The position numbers and the translations under genes are program-made. This document shows, piece by piece, positions 36,741-44,608 of a stretch of 45,488 nucleotides of DNA (position 1 is the first letter of the stretch; every line of letters begins with the position of its first letter). The notes below the pieces were generated by a model that had not been told where the DNA came from, did no database searches, and saw only the letters and a list, made by a program, of their open reading frames with translations. Origin of the DNA: DASQHM01 sp035632095 (GTDB lineage Bacteria; Pseudomonadota; Alphaproteobacteria; Ferrovibrionales; Ferrovibrionaceae); the NCBI GenBank assembly GCA_035632095.1, contig DASQHM010000173.1:1-45488 (forward strand). Direction: 5' to 3'.

Positions 36741-37457
36741 ATGACGCAGGCGTTGGAAGGACGTTTGGACGGCATCACGCTTCTCGCCGGGTTGCCGCCC
36801 GACGAAATGCGCCGTATCGAGCAGCGCTGCACCTGGCGGCGATTTCCGGCGGGTGAGTTGATCCTGGATCGAAACAGCGCAAGTCGCGACGTATTCTTTC
36901 TCGTCAAGGGCCGGGTCGAGGTGGTCAATTTCTCGCTGACCGGGCGCGAGGTCGCTTACGCCACGGTAGGGGCGGGCAGTTATATCGGCGAGCTTTCGGC
37001 AATCGACCGCGAGCCGCGTTCCGCCACGGTCCTGGCGGTGGACGACTGCCTCGTCGCGGCGCTGGCGCCGGAGGCCTTCAACGAGCTGCTGATGAGCTAT
37101 CCCAAGATCATGCACGATGTGATGCACCAATTGGCGCGCATCATCCGCGCATCCAACGAACGCATCATGGACCTTACCACCCTCGGAGCCGTGCAGCGCG
37201 TGCACCTGGAACTGCTGCGAATGGCGGAGCCCGATCCGCTCGCACCCAATTCCTGGGTGATTTATCCTATGCCGACGCAAAACCAGATCGCCGGCCGGGC
37301 GTCCACCACGCGCGAGACTGTCGCCCGCGTGCTCGGGCAACTCCGCGACAGCGGCCTGATCAAGCGCAAGGGCAAGAGTCTCTACATCAAGGATCGCAGC
37401 CGGCTCGAAGTGGTCGCCGCCCGCCTCGGATTGCAGCCGGCGGAGACGCGGGCCTAG
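36741..37457 (+). CDS. CRP/FNR-family transcriptional regulator with intact cAMP-pocket motif
   Basis: 238 residues. Residues 10-130 form the cyclic-nucleotide-binding domain. The phosphate-binding cassette reads IGELSAIDREPRSAT (83-97), keeping the Glu, Arg and Ser that bind cAMP in E. coli CRP. A long dimer helix follows, then a winged HTH with the recognition region TQNQIAGRASTTRETVARVLGQL (about 179-201). The four cysteines of FNR are absent, so it is not an oxygen-sensing FNR. It is a cytoplasmic DNA-binding dimer, probably cAMP-responsive. The frame is open to 36420; this ATG matches the family N-terminus. The ABC transporter operon downstream is a candidate target. Confidence 0.9.
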   Translation: MTQALEGRLDGITLLAGLPPDEMRRIEQRCTWRRFPAGELILDRNSASRDVFFLVKGRVEVVNFSLTGREVAYATVGAGSYIGELSAIDREPRSATVLAVDDCLVAALAPEAFNELLMSYPKIMHDVMHQLARIIRASNERIMDLTTLGAVQRVHLELLRMAEPDPLAPNSWVIYPMPTQNQIAGRASTTRETVARVLGQLRDSGLIKRKGKSLYIKDRSRLEVVAARLGLQPAETRA

Positions 37458-37547
37458 CCCTTCCCCTTGATTGCCACAACCTCTACGAGTTTCTACCATT
37501 GCGCCTGAGCGGGCGCCGCCATTGAGCGCCCCGGTTTAGAGGCCATC

Positions 37548-37742
37548 ATGGCGCGACAGCGGAATCTGTTCGGGACCGAGGCGGCGGTACGAAGCCGGGC
37601 CGCACGCACAGTGTTGCGTCTGTTCGACAGCCTCTACGAGGTCGCCGTCGACCGCAACGCACGCATCGTCTGGATGAACAGCAAGTACAAGGCGCTGCTT
37701 GGCTGGAACGCCACCGGAACATTGAAGGGAGCTCGAAAATGA
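37548..37742 (+). CDS. Short PAS-fragment protein, coupled to the ABC transporter operon
   Basis: 64 residues: TEAAVRSRAARTVLRLFDSL, then YEVAVDRNARIVWMNSKYKALLG, then a stop. The second half is the opening strand-helix of a PAS domain, as seen at the N-terminus of PAS-containing sigma-54 activators, but the rest of the PAS and any output domain are missing. The stop codon overlaps the next gene's ATG (ATGA), and GAGG stands before its own ATG, so it may still be translated. I infer a truncated regulator reduced to a leader. A functional small protein is the alternative. Confidence 0.45.
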   Translation: MARQRNLFGTEAAVRSRAARTVLRLFDSLYEVAVDRNARIVWMNSKYKALLGWNATGTLKGARK

Positions 37743-38947
37743 TCGTCTTGCGTTCAGCCGCCACCGCCGTGGCCGGCGCTTTTCTCGTTGCAGCGATGGC
37801 TGCCGGCGCGGCACCTGCCGCCGCGGCCGATATCAAGATCGCTTTGCTCGCCGGCACCAGCGGGCCGCTCGAGGCTTACGCGAAACAAACCGAAACCGGT
37901 TTCCGCATGGGCTTGGAGTTCGCCACCGGCGGCACCATGACGCTCGACGGCCGCAAGATCCAGGTCGTCACCATGGACGACCAGAGCAAGCCCGATCTGG
38001 CCAAATCGCTGCTGGCGCAGGCCTACGGCGACGACAAGGTCGATCTCGCGGTCGGCACCACGTTCTCGGCCGCCGCACTCGCCATGCTGCCGGTCGCGGA
38101 AGAGTTCAAGAAAGTGCTGGTCGTCGAACCGGCGGTCGCGGACTCCATTACCGGCGATAAATGGAACCGCTACATCTTCCGCACATCGCGCAACTCCACC
38201 CAGGATGCCGTAGCCGGCGCCGTCTCCTTCGGCAACGAAGAGGCCTCGGTCGGGTTCCTGGCGCAGGACTATGCCTTCGGCAAGGACGGCATCGCCGCAT
38301 TCAAGCAAGCGCTCGTCGACACCAAAAGCAAGGTGAAGGTCGTTTACGAGGAGTACGCGCCGGTCAACACCACCGATTTTACCGCATCGGCCGAGCGGTT
38401 GTTCAACGCGCTGAAGGATGCTCCGGGCCGCCGCATCCTGGCCATCGTCTGGGCCGGACCCAATCCGCTCGGCAAGATCGCGGCGCTGAAGCCGGAGCGC
38501 TATAAGATCGAGCTCGCGCCGGGCGGCAACATCCTTCCGGCCATGGCGGCGTACAAGGACTATCCCGGCATGCTGGGCGCGATCTACTACTACTACGGCT
38601 TTCCGAAGAACCCGATGAACGATTGGCTGGTGGCCGAGCATCAGAAGCGCTTCAACATGCCGCCCGACTTCTTCACCGCCGGCGGCATGGCCGCCGCGTC
38701 CGCGGTCGTCACCGCCATCAAGAAGGCCGGCGGCACCGACACGGAGAAGCTGATCGCCGCCATGGAAGGCATGTCGTTCGACACGCCGAAAGGCCAGATG
38801 ATTTTCCGCAAGGAGGATCACCAAGCGCTGCAGGACATGTATCAGTTCCGGGTCAAGAAGGATTGGCAGAACCAATACGACATGCTGGAACTGGTGCGGA
38901 CCATCAAGATCGACGAAATGCCGATCCCGATCCGCAACAAGCACTGA
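37739..38947 (+). CDS. Branched-chain amino acid-type ABC transporter, substrate-binding protein
   Basis: 402 residues. A signal peptide (about 1-30, ending APAAAA) is followed by a Leu/Ile/Val-type periplasmic binding fold: DIKIALLAGTSGPLEAYAKQ, then VDLAVGTTFSAAALAMLPVA, then FLAQDYAFGKDG. The C-terminal segment MIFRKEDHQALQDMYQFRVK is typical of COG0683 proteins. The substrate could be an amino acid, aromatic acid or amide; LivJ-like sequences cannot be assigned more finely by eye. GAAGGGAG precedes the ATG. A hairpin in the 64-base gap after this gene may set its higher expression over the membrane components. Confidence 0.92.
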   Translation: MIVLRSAATAVAGAFLVAAMAAGAAPAAAADIKIALLAGTSGPLEAYAKQTETGFRMGLEFATGGTMTLDGRKIQVVTMDDQSKPDLAKSLLAQAYGDDKVDLAVGTTFSAAALAMLPVAEEFKKVLVVEPAVADSITGDKWNRYIFRTSRNSTQDAVAGAVSFGNEEASVGFLAQDYAFGKDGIAAFKQALVDTKSKVKVVYEEYAPVNTTDFTASAERLFNALKDAPGRRILAIVWAGPNPLGKIAALKPERYKIELAPGGNILPAMAAYKDYPGMLGAIYYYYGFPKNPMNDWLVAEHQKRFNMPPDFFTAGGMAAASAVVTAIKKAGGTDTEKLIAAMEGMSFDTPKGQMIFRKEDHQALQDMYQFRVKKDWQNQYDMLELVRTIKIDEMPIPIRNKH

Positions 38948-38957
38948 GCGATCGGAC

Positions 38958-38989
38958 GCGCGCCGCCGGGAACAAGCCTCGCGGCGCGC
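38958..38989 (+). other. Intercistronic hairpin after the binding-protein gene
   Basis: GCGCGCCGC (38958-38966) pairs perfectly with GCGGCGCGC (38981-38989) around a 14-base loop, in the 64 bases between the binding-protein stop and the livG-like start. There is no T-run. Such hairpins often protect the upstream mRNA end or reduce read-through, giving an excess of binding protein. Confidence 0.55.
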
Positions 38990-39011
38990 CGTATCGGCAT
39001 GCGGTGCCGTC

Positions 39012-39794
39012 ATGATCGCCCCTGACGCCGATCCGCCGGTCCTGGAAACTCTCGGCCTGACGGTCCAATTCGGCGGGCACGTTGCCGTCAACGACGTCAC
39101 GTGCGCCTTCCATGCCGGCACCCTGACTGCCATCGTCGGGCCGAACGGCGCGGGCAAGACCACGTATTTCAATCTGATATCCGGCCAGGTAAAGGCGACG
39201 TCCGGCCGCGTTCTGCTCTACGGCGAGAATATCGGCGCGCTGCCCGCGCCACTCCGCACGCGGCGCGGCGTCGGCCGGGCGTTTCAGCTCACCAACCTGT
39301 TTCCGAACCTGACCGTGCTCGAAAACGTGCGGCTCGCGGTCCAGAGCCGCGCCGGCTACGGCTTCGATCTGTTCTCGGTGTGGCGGAGCCGGGTCGAATT
39401 GATCGAACAGGCGCAGCATTACTTGCATCGCGTCGCGCTCGCCGACCGGCAGGACGCCATTGCCGCCATGCTGTCGCACGGCGATCAGCGCAAACTTGAA
39501 GTCGCCATCCTGCTGGCGCTCGAACCGAAAGTGTTCATGTTCGACGAGCCGACCGCAGGTATGAGCGTGGACGAAGTGCCGGTGATCCTTGACCTCATTC
39601 ATGCCATCAAGGCCGACGGCGACAAGACGATCCTGCTGGTCGAGCACAAGATGGACGTGGTCCGCTCGCTGGCCGATCGCATCGTGGTGCTGCATCACGG
39701 CTATCTCGTGGCCGACGGCGACCCGGCCGAAGTGATCGCCTCGCCCGTGGTGCAGGAAGCCTATCTCGGCATGGGAGCGTCGAACCTTGTCTGA
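39012..39794 (+). CDS. livG: ABC transporter ATP-binding protein (LivG-like)
   Basis: 260 residues. Walker A is GPNGAGKTT (about 45-53), the Q-loop region is FQLTNLFPNL, the signature is LSHGDQRKLEVAILLA (with SHGDQ as in LivG proteins), Walker B is VFMFDEP, and the H-loop is LVEHKMDVV. It drives uptake at the cytoplasmic face of the LivHM channel. It overlaps the livF-like gene by eight bases. Confidence 0.93.
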   Translation: MIAPDADPPVLETLGLTVQFGGHVAVNDVTCAFHAGTLTAIVGPNGAGKTTYFNLISGQVKATSGRVLLYGENIGALPAPLRTRRGVGRAFQLTNLFPNLTVLENVRLAVQSRAGYGFDLFSVWRSRVELIEQAQHYLHRVALADRQDAIAAMLSHGDQRKLEVAILLALEPKVFMFDEPTAGMSVDEVPVILDLIHAIKADGDKTILLVEHKMDVVRSLADRIVVLHHGYLVADGDPAEVIASPVVQEAYLGMGASNLV

Positions 39795-40509
39795 AGCGCT
39801 CCTCACTCTCGCCGGCGTCCACACGCATATCGGCCGCTATCACATTCTGCAGGGCGTCGACCTCGAGGTGCCGCGCGGTCAGCTCACGGTGCTGCTCGGC
39901 CGCAACGGCGCCGGCAAGACCACCACGCTTCGCACCATCATGGGACTTTGGCGCGCGACGCAGGGCGAAGTGAATTTCGCCGGACGCAATGTCGCCGCAC
40001 TGCCGACGCCGGATATCGCGCGCCTCGGCATTGCCTACGTGCCGGAGAACATGGGCATCTTCTCCGACCTTACGGTGCGCGAGAACCTGACCTTGGCGGC
40101 CCGGTCCGGCGCGCCCGACGCAGCCCGGTTGGATCGGATCCTGCGGCTGTTTCCGGCGCTGAAGAAATTCTGGACCTTGCCGGCAGGCGCATTGTCGGGC
40201 GGACAGAAGCAGATGCTGTCCGTGGCGCGCGCCATCGTCGAGCCGCGCCAGTTGTTGCTGGTCGACGAGCCGACCAAGGGCCTGGCGCCGGCGATCGTCG
40301 CCGGCATGATCGACGTGTTCCGTGAGCTGAAGCGGGACGAAGCCACGATCTTGCTGGTCGAGCAGAATTTCCAATTCGCCCGCGCCCTGGCGGATACAGC
40401 CGCAGTGATGGACGACGGCCGCATCGTTCACGCAGGCGCCATGGCCGACCTCGCCGCGGACGAAGCGCTGCAACAACGCTTGCTCGGCCTCGCCCTGGTG
40501 ACGCATTAG
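39787..40509 (+). CDS. livF: ABC transporter ATP-binding protein (LivF-like)
   Basis: 240 residues with a TTG start inside the end of livG. Walker A is GRNGAGKTTT, the signature is LSGGQKQMLSVARAI, Walker B is LLLVDEPTKGLAP and the H-loop is LVEQNFQFA. The YVPENMGIFSDLTVRENL segment after the Q-loop is typical of LivF. It pairs with LivG as the ATPase dimer. Confidence 0.93.
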   Translation: MSEALLTLAGVHTHIGRYHILQGVDLEVPRGQLTVLLGRNGAGKTTTLRTIMGLWRATQGEVNFAGRNVAALPTPDIARLGIAYVPENMGIFSDLTVRENLTLAARSGAPDAARLDRILRLFPALKKFWTLPAGALSGGQKQMLSVARAIVEPRQLLLVDEPTKGLAPAIVAGMIDVFRELKRDEATILLVEQNFQFARALADTAAVMDDGRIVHAGAMADLAADEALQQRLLGLALVTH

Positions 40510-40525
40510 AGCGGGAACGCAATAC

Positions 40526-41566
40526 ATGACCACGCAAACCGCTCACGCCCCCGCGTCCGAAAACGGCAATGGCCGCGCCGCCCTGCCGCGCCGCGATCCG
40601 TGGCCGTTGCTGCTTGCGCCGGTGCTGGCGCTGGCGGCGCTGCCGCTGATTGCCGATCCGCAGACCTGGGCCACGCTCACCATCGCCGGCCTCGCCATGG
40701 GCATGATGATCTTCCTCATGGCCTCCGGTCTCACGCTCGTGTTCGGCCTCATGGACGTGCTGAACTTCGGCCACGGCGCATTCATTTCGGTCGGCGCGTT
40801 CATGGCCACCGTCGTTCTCGGGAAGTTGGCCGTCTGGAGCGGGGCGCCGGAAATCGTCCCGAATATCGCCGCGCTGCTGGCGGCGATCGCGGTGGCCGCC
40901 CTGGTCGCGGGATTGCTCGGCTGGCTGTTCGAGCGCGTGATCATCGCGCCGGTTTACGGCCAACACCTGAAACAAATCCTGGTCACCATGGGCGGGTTGA
41001 TCGTGGCCGAGCAATTGCTGCGCGTGTTCTTCGGCCCGGACCAGATTCCCTTGGCGCGGCCGGCGGCGTTCAAGGGCGCGTTCATCATCGGCGCCGTGGC
41101 CATCGAGAAGTACCGCATCGTCGCCGTCGTGCTCGGCCTCATCGTGTTTGCCGCCATGCAGGCGGTGCTCAGAGGCTCGCGCCTGGGCCTGCTGATCCGC
41201 GCCGGAGTGGAAAACCGCGAGATGGTCGAATCGCTTGGCTATCGCATCCGCCGGATCTTTGTCCTGGTCTTCGCCGCGGGCTCGGCGCTGGCCGGTCTCG
41301 GCGGCGCCATGTGGGGCCTCTACCAAGAGACCGTGACCGCCGGGATGGGCATGGAGATGATGGTGTCGATCTTCATCGTCATCATCATCGGCGGCCTCGG
41401 GTCGGTCGGCGGCTGCTTCCTGGCCGCGCTTCTGGTCGGCCTCACCGCCAATTACGCGGGTTTCCTGGCGCCGAAACTGGCGCTCGGCTGCAACATCCTG
41501 TTGATGGCTTTGATCCTGCTTTGGCGGCCGCAAGGGCTTTATGCCGTCGCGCGGCGCGAAGGGTGA
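40526..41566 (+). CDS. livH: ABC transporter permease (LivH-like)
   Basis: 346 residues with eight or nine membrane helices. The LivH signature is seen in GLTLVFGLMDVLNFGHGAFI (about 66-85) and in the late segment GRGLLIRAG-like R-S-R-L-G-L-L-I-R-A-G-V-E-N-R-E, with FIVIIIGGLGSVGG near the end. The first 25 residues are polar and longer than usual. It lies 16 bases after livF and forms half of the membrane channel. Confidence 0.92.
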   Translation: MTTQTAHAPASENGNGRAALPRRDPWPLLLAPVLALAALPLIADPQTWATLTIAGLAMGMMIFLMASGLTLVFGLMDVLNFGHGAFISVGAFMATVVLGKLAVWSGAPEIVPNIAALLAAIAVAALVAGLLGWLFERVIIAPVYGQHLKQILVTMGGLIVAEQLLRVFFGPDQIPLARPAAFKGAFIIGAVAIEKYRIVAVVLGLIVFAAMQAVLRGSRLGLLIRAGVENREMVESLGYRIRRIFVLVFAAGSALAGLGGAMWGLYQETVTAGMGMEMMVSIFIVIIIGGLGSVGGCFLAALLVGLTANYAGFLAPKLALGCNILLMALILLWRPQGLYAVARREG

Positions 41567-41567
41567 C

Positions 41568-42641
41568 ATGCTGACGCGCGTTCTCTCCGGCGACCCGCCC
41601 GGCGATCGCTCGCTGACGGTCCTGCTGCTCGTCGTCGCCGCCGGCCTGCTGCTGGCGCCGTTCATCCTGCCCGGCGTGCGGACGTTGAATGTCGCGGCCA
41701 ACATCTGCGTGTTCGTAGTGCTGGTGGCCAGCTACGACCTACTGCTCGGCTACACCGGCATCGTATCGTTCGCGCATACCATGTTTTTCGGGCTGGGCGG
41801 TTACGGCGTCGCCATCGCGCTCACCAAGCTCGGCCCCGGTTGGGGTGCCGTCCTGCTCGGCGCGGCGGCCGCATTGATCGCATCCGTCGTGCTCGCGCTG
41901 CTCATCGGCCTGTTTTCGCTCCGCGTTAAGGCGATCTTCTTTGCCATGATCACGCTCGCCGTCGCCAGCGCCTTCGCCATTCTGGCGTCGCAACTTTCCT
42001 GGCTCACCGGCGGAGAGGACGGGTTGACGTACCAGGTTCCCCGCCTGCTGCAACGGGGCTTCCGGCCGTTCGGCGAAGAGGGCATCGGCGCCGTGATAAC
42101 CGGCCGGACAATCGCGTACTACGTGGTCTTCTTCGCCGCCGCCGCGCTTTTCCTCTTTCTGCTCCGCGTGGTGAATTCGCCGTTTGGCCGAGTGCTGCTG
42201 TCGATCCGCGAGAACGCGTTCCGCGCCGAGGCGCTCGGCTACCGCACGGTGATCTATCGTACCGTCGCAAACTGCATCGCGGCCGCCGTCGCCACGCTTG
42301 CGGGCGCGTTGCTGGCGCTCTGGCTCGGCTACAACGGCCCGGACACGACGTTGAGCTTCAACATCATGATCGACGTGTTGCTGATGGTGGTCATCGGCGG
42401 CATGGGCACGCTTTACGGCGCGGTGCTCGGCGCCACGGTGCTCATCGTCGCCCAGAACTACCTGCAAGACCTGATGCGCACTCTCAGCACGGCGGCGGCC
42501 GGCGTGCCGCTGCTGGCGAACCTGGTGCAGCCGGACCGCTGGCTGCTCTGGCTCGGCATCTTGTTCATCCTGAGCGTCTACTTCTTCCCGTTCGGCATCG
42601 TCGGGCGGCTCAGGATGCGCCGGCGTCACCTGTCGCCATAG
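41568..42641 (+). CDS. livM: ABC transporter permease (LivM-like)
   Basis: 357 residues with about nine membrane helices. Family segments include YDLLLGYTGIVSFAHTMFFG, then RVLLSIRENAFRAEALGY and VIGGMGTLYGAVLGA. The ATG at 41568 lies one base after the livH stop and has AAGGG upstream; an in-frame ATG at 41541 within livH is less likely. It completes the five-gene transporter. Its 3' end overlaps the 3' end of hisI on the other strand by 16 bases. Confidence 0.92.
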   Translation: MLTRVLSGDPPGDRSLTVLLLVVAAGLLLAPFILPGVRTLNVAANICVFVVLVASYDLLLGYTGIVSFAHTMFFGLGGYGVAIALTKLGPGWGAVLLGAAAALIASVVLALLIGLFSLRVKAIFFAMITLAVASAFAILASQLSWLTGGEDGLTYQVPRLLQRGFRPFGEEGIGAVITGRTIAYYVVFFAAAALFLFLLRVVNSPFGRVLLSIRENAFRAEALGYRTVIYRTVANCIAAAVATLAGALLALWLGYNGPDTTLSFNIMIDVLLMVVIGGMGTLYGAVLGATVLIVAQNYLQDLMRTLSTAAAGVPLLANLVQPDRWLLWLGILFILSVYFFPFGIVGRLRMRRRHLSP

Positions 42642-43036
42642 AGCTTCTTCGGGTCGACTTCGACTTCGGCGATCGTCTCGAGCCTGCCGCCGCGCCAGGC
42701 GGTGAAAAAGCAGTTGCGCCGTCCGGTGTGGCAGGCGACGCCGGTCTGGTCCACCAGGAGCAACAACGCATCGCCGTCGCAATCGACCCTGAGCTCGACC
42801 AGCCGTTGCACCTGACCGGAAGTCTCGCCCTTGCGCCACAGCTTCTTGCGCGACCTGGACCAGTAACACACATTGCCGGTCGCCACAGTCTCCGCCAGGG
42901 CGTCACGGTCCATCCAGGCAAACATCAGCACTTCGCCTGTATCGTGTTGCTGAGCGACGGCCGGCACCAGACCGTCCTTGTCGAACGCAACGCGCTGCAT
43001 CAATTCGGCGGTCGACGCCGTTGCCGCTTGGGTCAT
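42626..43036 (-). CDS. hisI: Phosphoribosyl-AMP cyclohydrolase
   Basis: 136 residues. The family core is intact: MFAWMDRDALAETVATGNVC, YWSRSRKKLWRKGETSG, then VDCDGDALLLLVDQTGVACH and TGRRNCFF. The three zinc cysteines (in DCD, ACH and RNC) and the acidic DCDGD magnesium site are present. It catalyses the third step of histidine synthesis in the cytoplasm. The gene starts two bases after the znuA stop, so it should be transcribed from the Zur-controlled promoter. No other his genes are nearby. Confidence 0.95.
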   Translation of the reverse strand: MTQAATASTAELMQRVAFDKDGLVPAVAQQHDTGEVLMFAWMDRDALAETVATGNVCYWSRSRKKLWRKGETSGQVQRLVELRVDCDGDALLLLVDQTGVACHTGRRNCFFTAWRGGRLETIAEVEVDPKKLYGDR

Positions 43037-43038
43037 AA

Positions 43039-43968
43039 TCAGCTCGTTCCGGCAAGGCAGCCGGCGAGGGCGGAGCCGAGCCGGCGCATCAGTTCAAAAT
43101 AGGCATCCGGGCCGGGTTCGATGTCGGCGCCTTCCGGATCGAGCGTGCCCCGGCGAACCTTCGCGTCGCCGATCACCGTGGCAAGCAAGCGCGGCTCGAA
43201 CTCGGGTTCACGAAAGACGCAACGCGCGCCGAGTTCCCCGATCTTTCGGCGGATTTCCCGCAGGCGGCGGGCACCGGGCTGCTGCTCCGGGCTGATCGTG
43301 ACCGAGCCGACGGCGTTCAGCTCGTAACGCCGTTCCAGATATTGATAGGCATCGTGAAACACGATGAAGGGCTCCTTGCGCACCGGCGTCAGCTCGCGGG
43401 CAAGATCGTTGTCCAAGGCGGCGAGGCCTTCGCGCATGCGATCCGCGTTGGCATGGTAGCTCGCGGCATGGGCCGGGTCGATGCGGCTCAAAGTGCTCTC
43501 GATCGCCGTTACGGCCGTGGCGGCATTGCCGGGGTCGAGCCAAAGATGACCGTCGATTGCAGCGCCGCTCGGCGGCGGGAGAGGTTCGTCGGCATCTGGT
43601 TCCCAAGGTCCCCCGGCGCGCGCGGGCCAGAGCTTCATGCCCGGCACCCGGTCGAGCTCGATGATCTTTGCATGCTTCGATGCATTTTTCGTCGCGCCGG
43701 ATAGGAACGCCTCCATGACCGGCCCGACCCAGACGATCACGTCGGCATGCTCCAGATTGCGGGCGTCTTCCGGCTTGAGACTGTATTCATGCGGCGATGC
43801 GCCGCCGCGCACGATCAAGTATGGCGCGCCGACGCCATCCATGACGCCGGCCGCCAGACCTTGCACTGGAAGGATGCTGGTCACGACGACGGGCGCGCCG
43901 GCGGCGGACGCCGCGGCGACGGGCAGGCAGGCCGCGAACACTGCGGCGGCAACGCGAGCTGAACCCAT
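43039..43968 (-). CDS. znuA: Zinc ABC transporter substrate-binding protein
   Basis: 309 residues with a signal peptide (about 1-23). The metal ligands of cluster A-I proteins are visible: His in GGASPHEYSLKPEDARNLE, His in AIDGHLWLDP, His in IVFHDAYQYLERRYEL, and an acidic residue in the EPEFEP region. The usual His-rich flexible loop is missing; its place is taken by a Pro/Glu/Asp segment (EPDADEPLPPPSGAA). The ATG at 43968 gives the signal peptide; the longer open frame crosses the Zur box and is rejected. It captures periplasmic zinc for ZnuB/ZnuC. Confidence 0.92.
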   Translation of the reverse strand: MGSARVAAAVFAACLPVAAASAAGAPVVVTSILPVQGLAAGVMDGVGAPYLIVRGGASPHEYSLKPEDARNLEHADVIVWVGPVMEAFLSGATKNASKHAKIIELDRVPGMKLWPARAGGPWEPDADEPLPPPSGAAIDGHLWLDPGNAATAVTAIESTLSRIDPAHAASYHANADRMREGLAALDNDLARELTPVRKEPFIVFHDAYQYLERRYELNAVGSVTISPEQQPGARRLREIRRKIGELGARCVFREPEFEPRLLATVIGDAKVRRGTLDPEGADIEPGPDAYFELMRRLGSALAGCLAGTS

Positions 43969-43981
43969 GACGCGGGGCCTG

Positions 43982-44009
43982 TTGTCGGAAAGGGCTGCAT
44001 CGTTATAAT
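43982..44009 (+). promoter_or_regulatory. Probable zur promoter
   Basis: TTGTCG at 43982-43987 and TATAAT at 44004-44009 are separated by 16 bases and face the zur gene. The -10 lies inside the Zur box, so Zur binding should block it. Initiation near 44016 favours the zur start at 44077 over the GTG at 44026. Confidence 0.5.
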
Positions 44010-44019
44010 ATAACATCCC
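43997..44019. promoter_or_regulatory. Zur box between znuA and zur
   Basis: The core GTTATAATATAAC at 44002-44014 is a perfect palindrome, and the flanks extend the match to the 23-base alphaproteobacterial Zur consensus (GTTATANTATAACAT core). It is about 40 bases upstream of the znuA start and overlaps the likely zur -10. Zinc-loaded Zur would repress both directions. Confidence 0.85.
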
Positions 44020-44076
44020 TGGCGCGTGGTCCATATTCCGGTGGGCCGCCGCCCCGTCCAGCCCGATGAGGGTCGA

Positions 44077-44607
44077 GTGAAGCGCAAATCCGCCGCGTTG
44101 CCGGCGCCCGCCTTTCCGTCGCCCGCTTTTCCCCCGCATGCGCACGACCACGCCCATTGCATCGACGATGCCCTACTGGCGGCGGACCGGATTTGCGCCG
44201 GGCGCGGCGCGCGCCTGACCGAACTGCGCCGCCACGTGCTGGCGATCCTCTGGCGGTCGCATGAGCCGATCGGCGCCTACGACGTGCTGGAGCGGCTGGC
44301 GCGCGAGACCCGGCGCCGCGCGGCGCCGCCGACCGTCTATCGCGCGCTGGAATTCCTGCTCGGGCAGGGGCTGATCCATCGCGTGGAATCGCGCAACGCC
44401 TTCATCGGCTGTACGCGGCCGGACATGAACCACGCGGTCGAGATTCTGATGTGCACCGCATGCGGCCGCGCGGCCGAGGTGCCGGATAGCCGCATCGCGC
44501 GCGCGGTTCGCAACTCGGCAGCGACCTTCGGCTTCGAGGTGCAGCGGCAAACCATCGAAGTGAGCGGAGTTTGCGCCGATTGCCGCACCGGTGACCGCCG
44601 TGGCTGA
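44077..44607 (+). CDS. zur: Fur-family zinc uptake regulator
   Basis: 176 residues from the GTG at 44077. The winged helix is around LTELRRHVLAILWRSHEPIG with the recognition segment PPTVYRALEFLLGQGLIHRV. The structural zinc is held by two CxxC pairs, CTAC (in LMCTACGRAAEV) and CADC near the C-terminus. The N-terminus has a short His-rich segment (PPHAHDHAHCID). With zinc it would bind the box at 43997-44019. I prefer 44077 because GAGGG stands upstream and the family N-terminus is short; a GTG at 44026 is the alternative. znuC starts one base after the stop. Confidence 0.92.
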   Translation: MKRKSAALPAPAFPSPAFPPHAHDHAHCIDDALLAADRICAGRGARLTELRRHVLAILWRSHEPIGAYDVLERLARETRRRAAPPTVYRALEFLLGQGLIHRVESRNAFIGCTRPDMNHAVEILMCTACGRAAEVPDSRIARAVRNSAATFGFEVQRQTIEVSGVCADCRTGDRRG

Positions 44608-44608
44608 C

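Noticed and set aside
36741..37457. FNR-type oxygen sensor.
   Set aside because: The N-terminal cysteine cluster of FNR is absent, and the cAMP-pocket residues of CRP are present instead.
40070..41704. A 544-codon minus-strand frame antisense to livF and livH.
   Set aside because: The opposite strand encodes clear LivF and LivH proteins, and this frame is His/Gln/Arg-rich with no recognisable domain.
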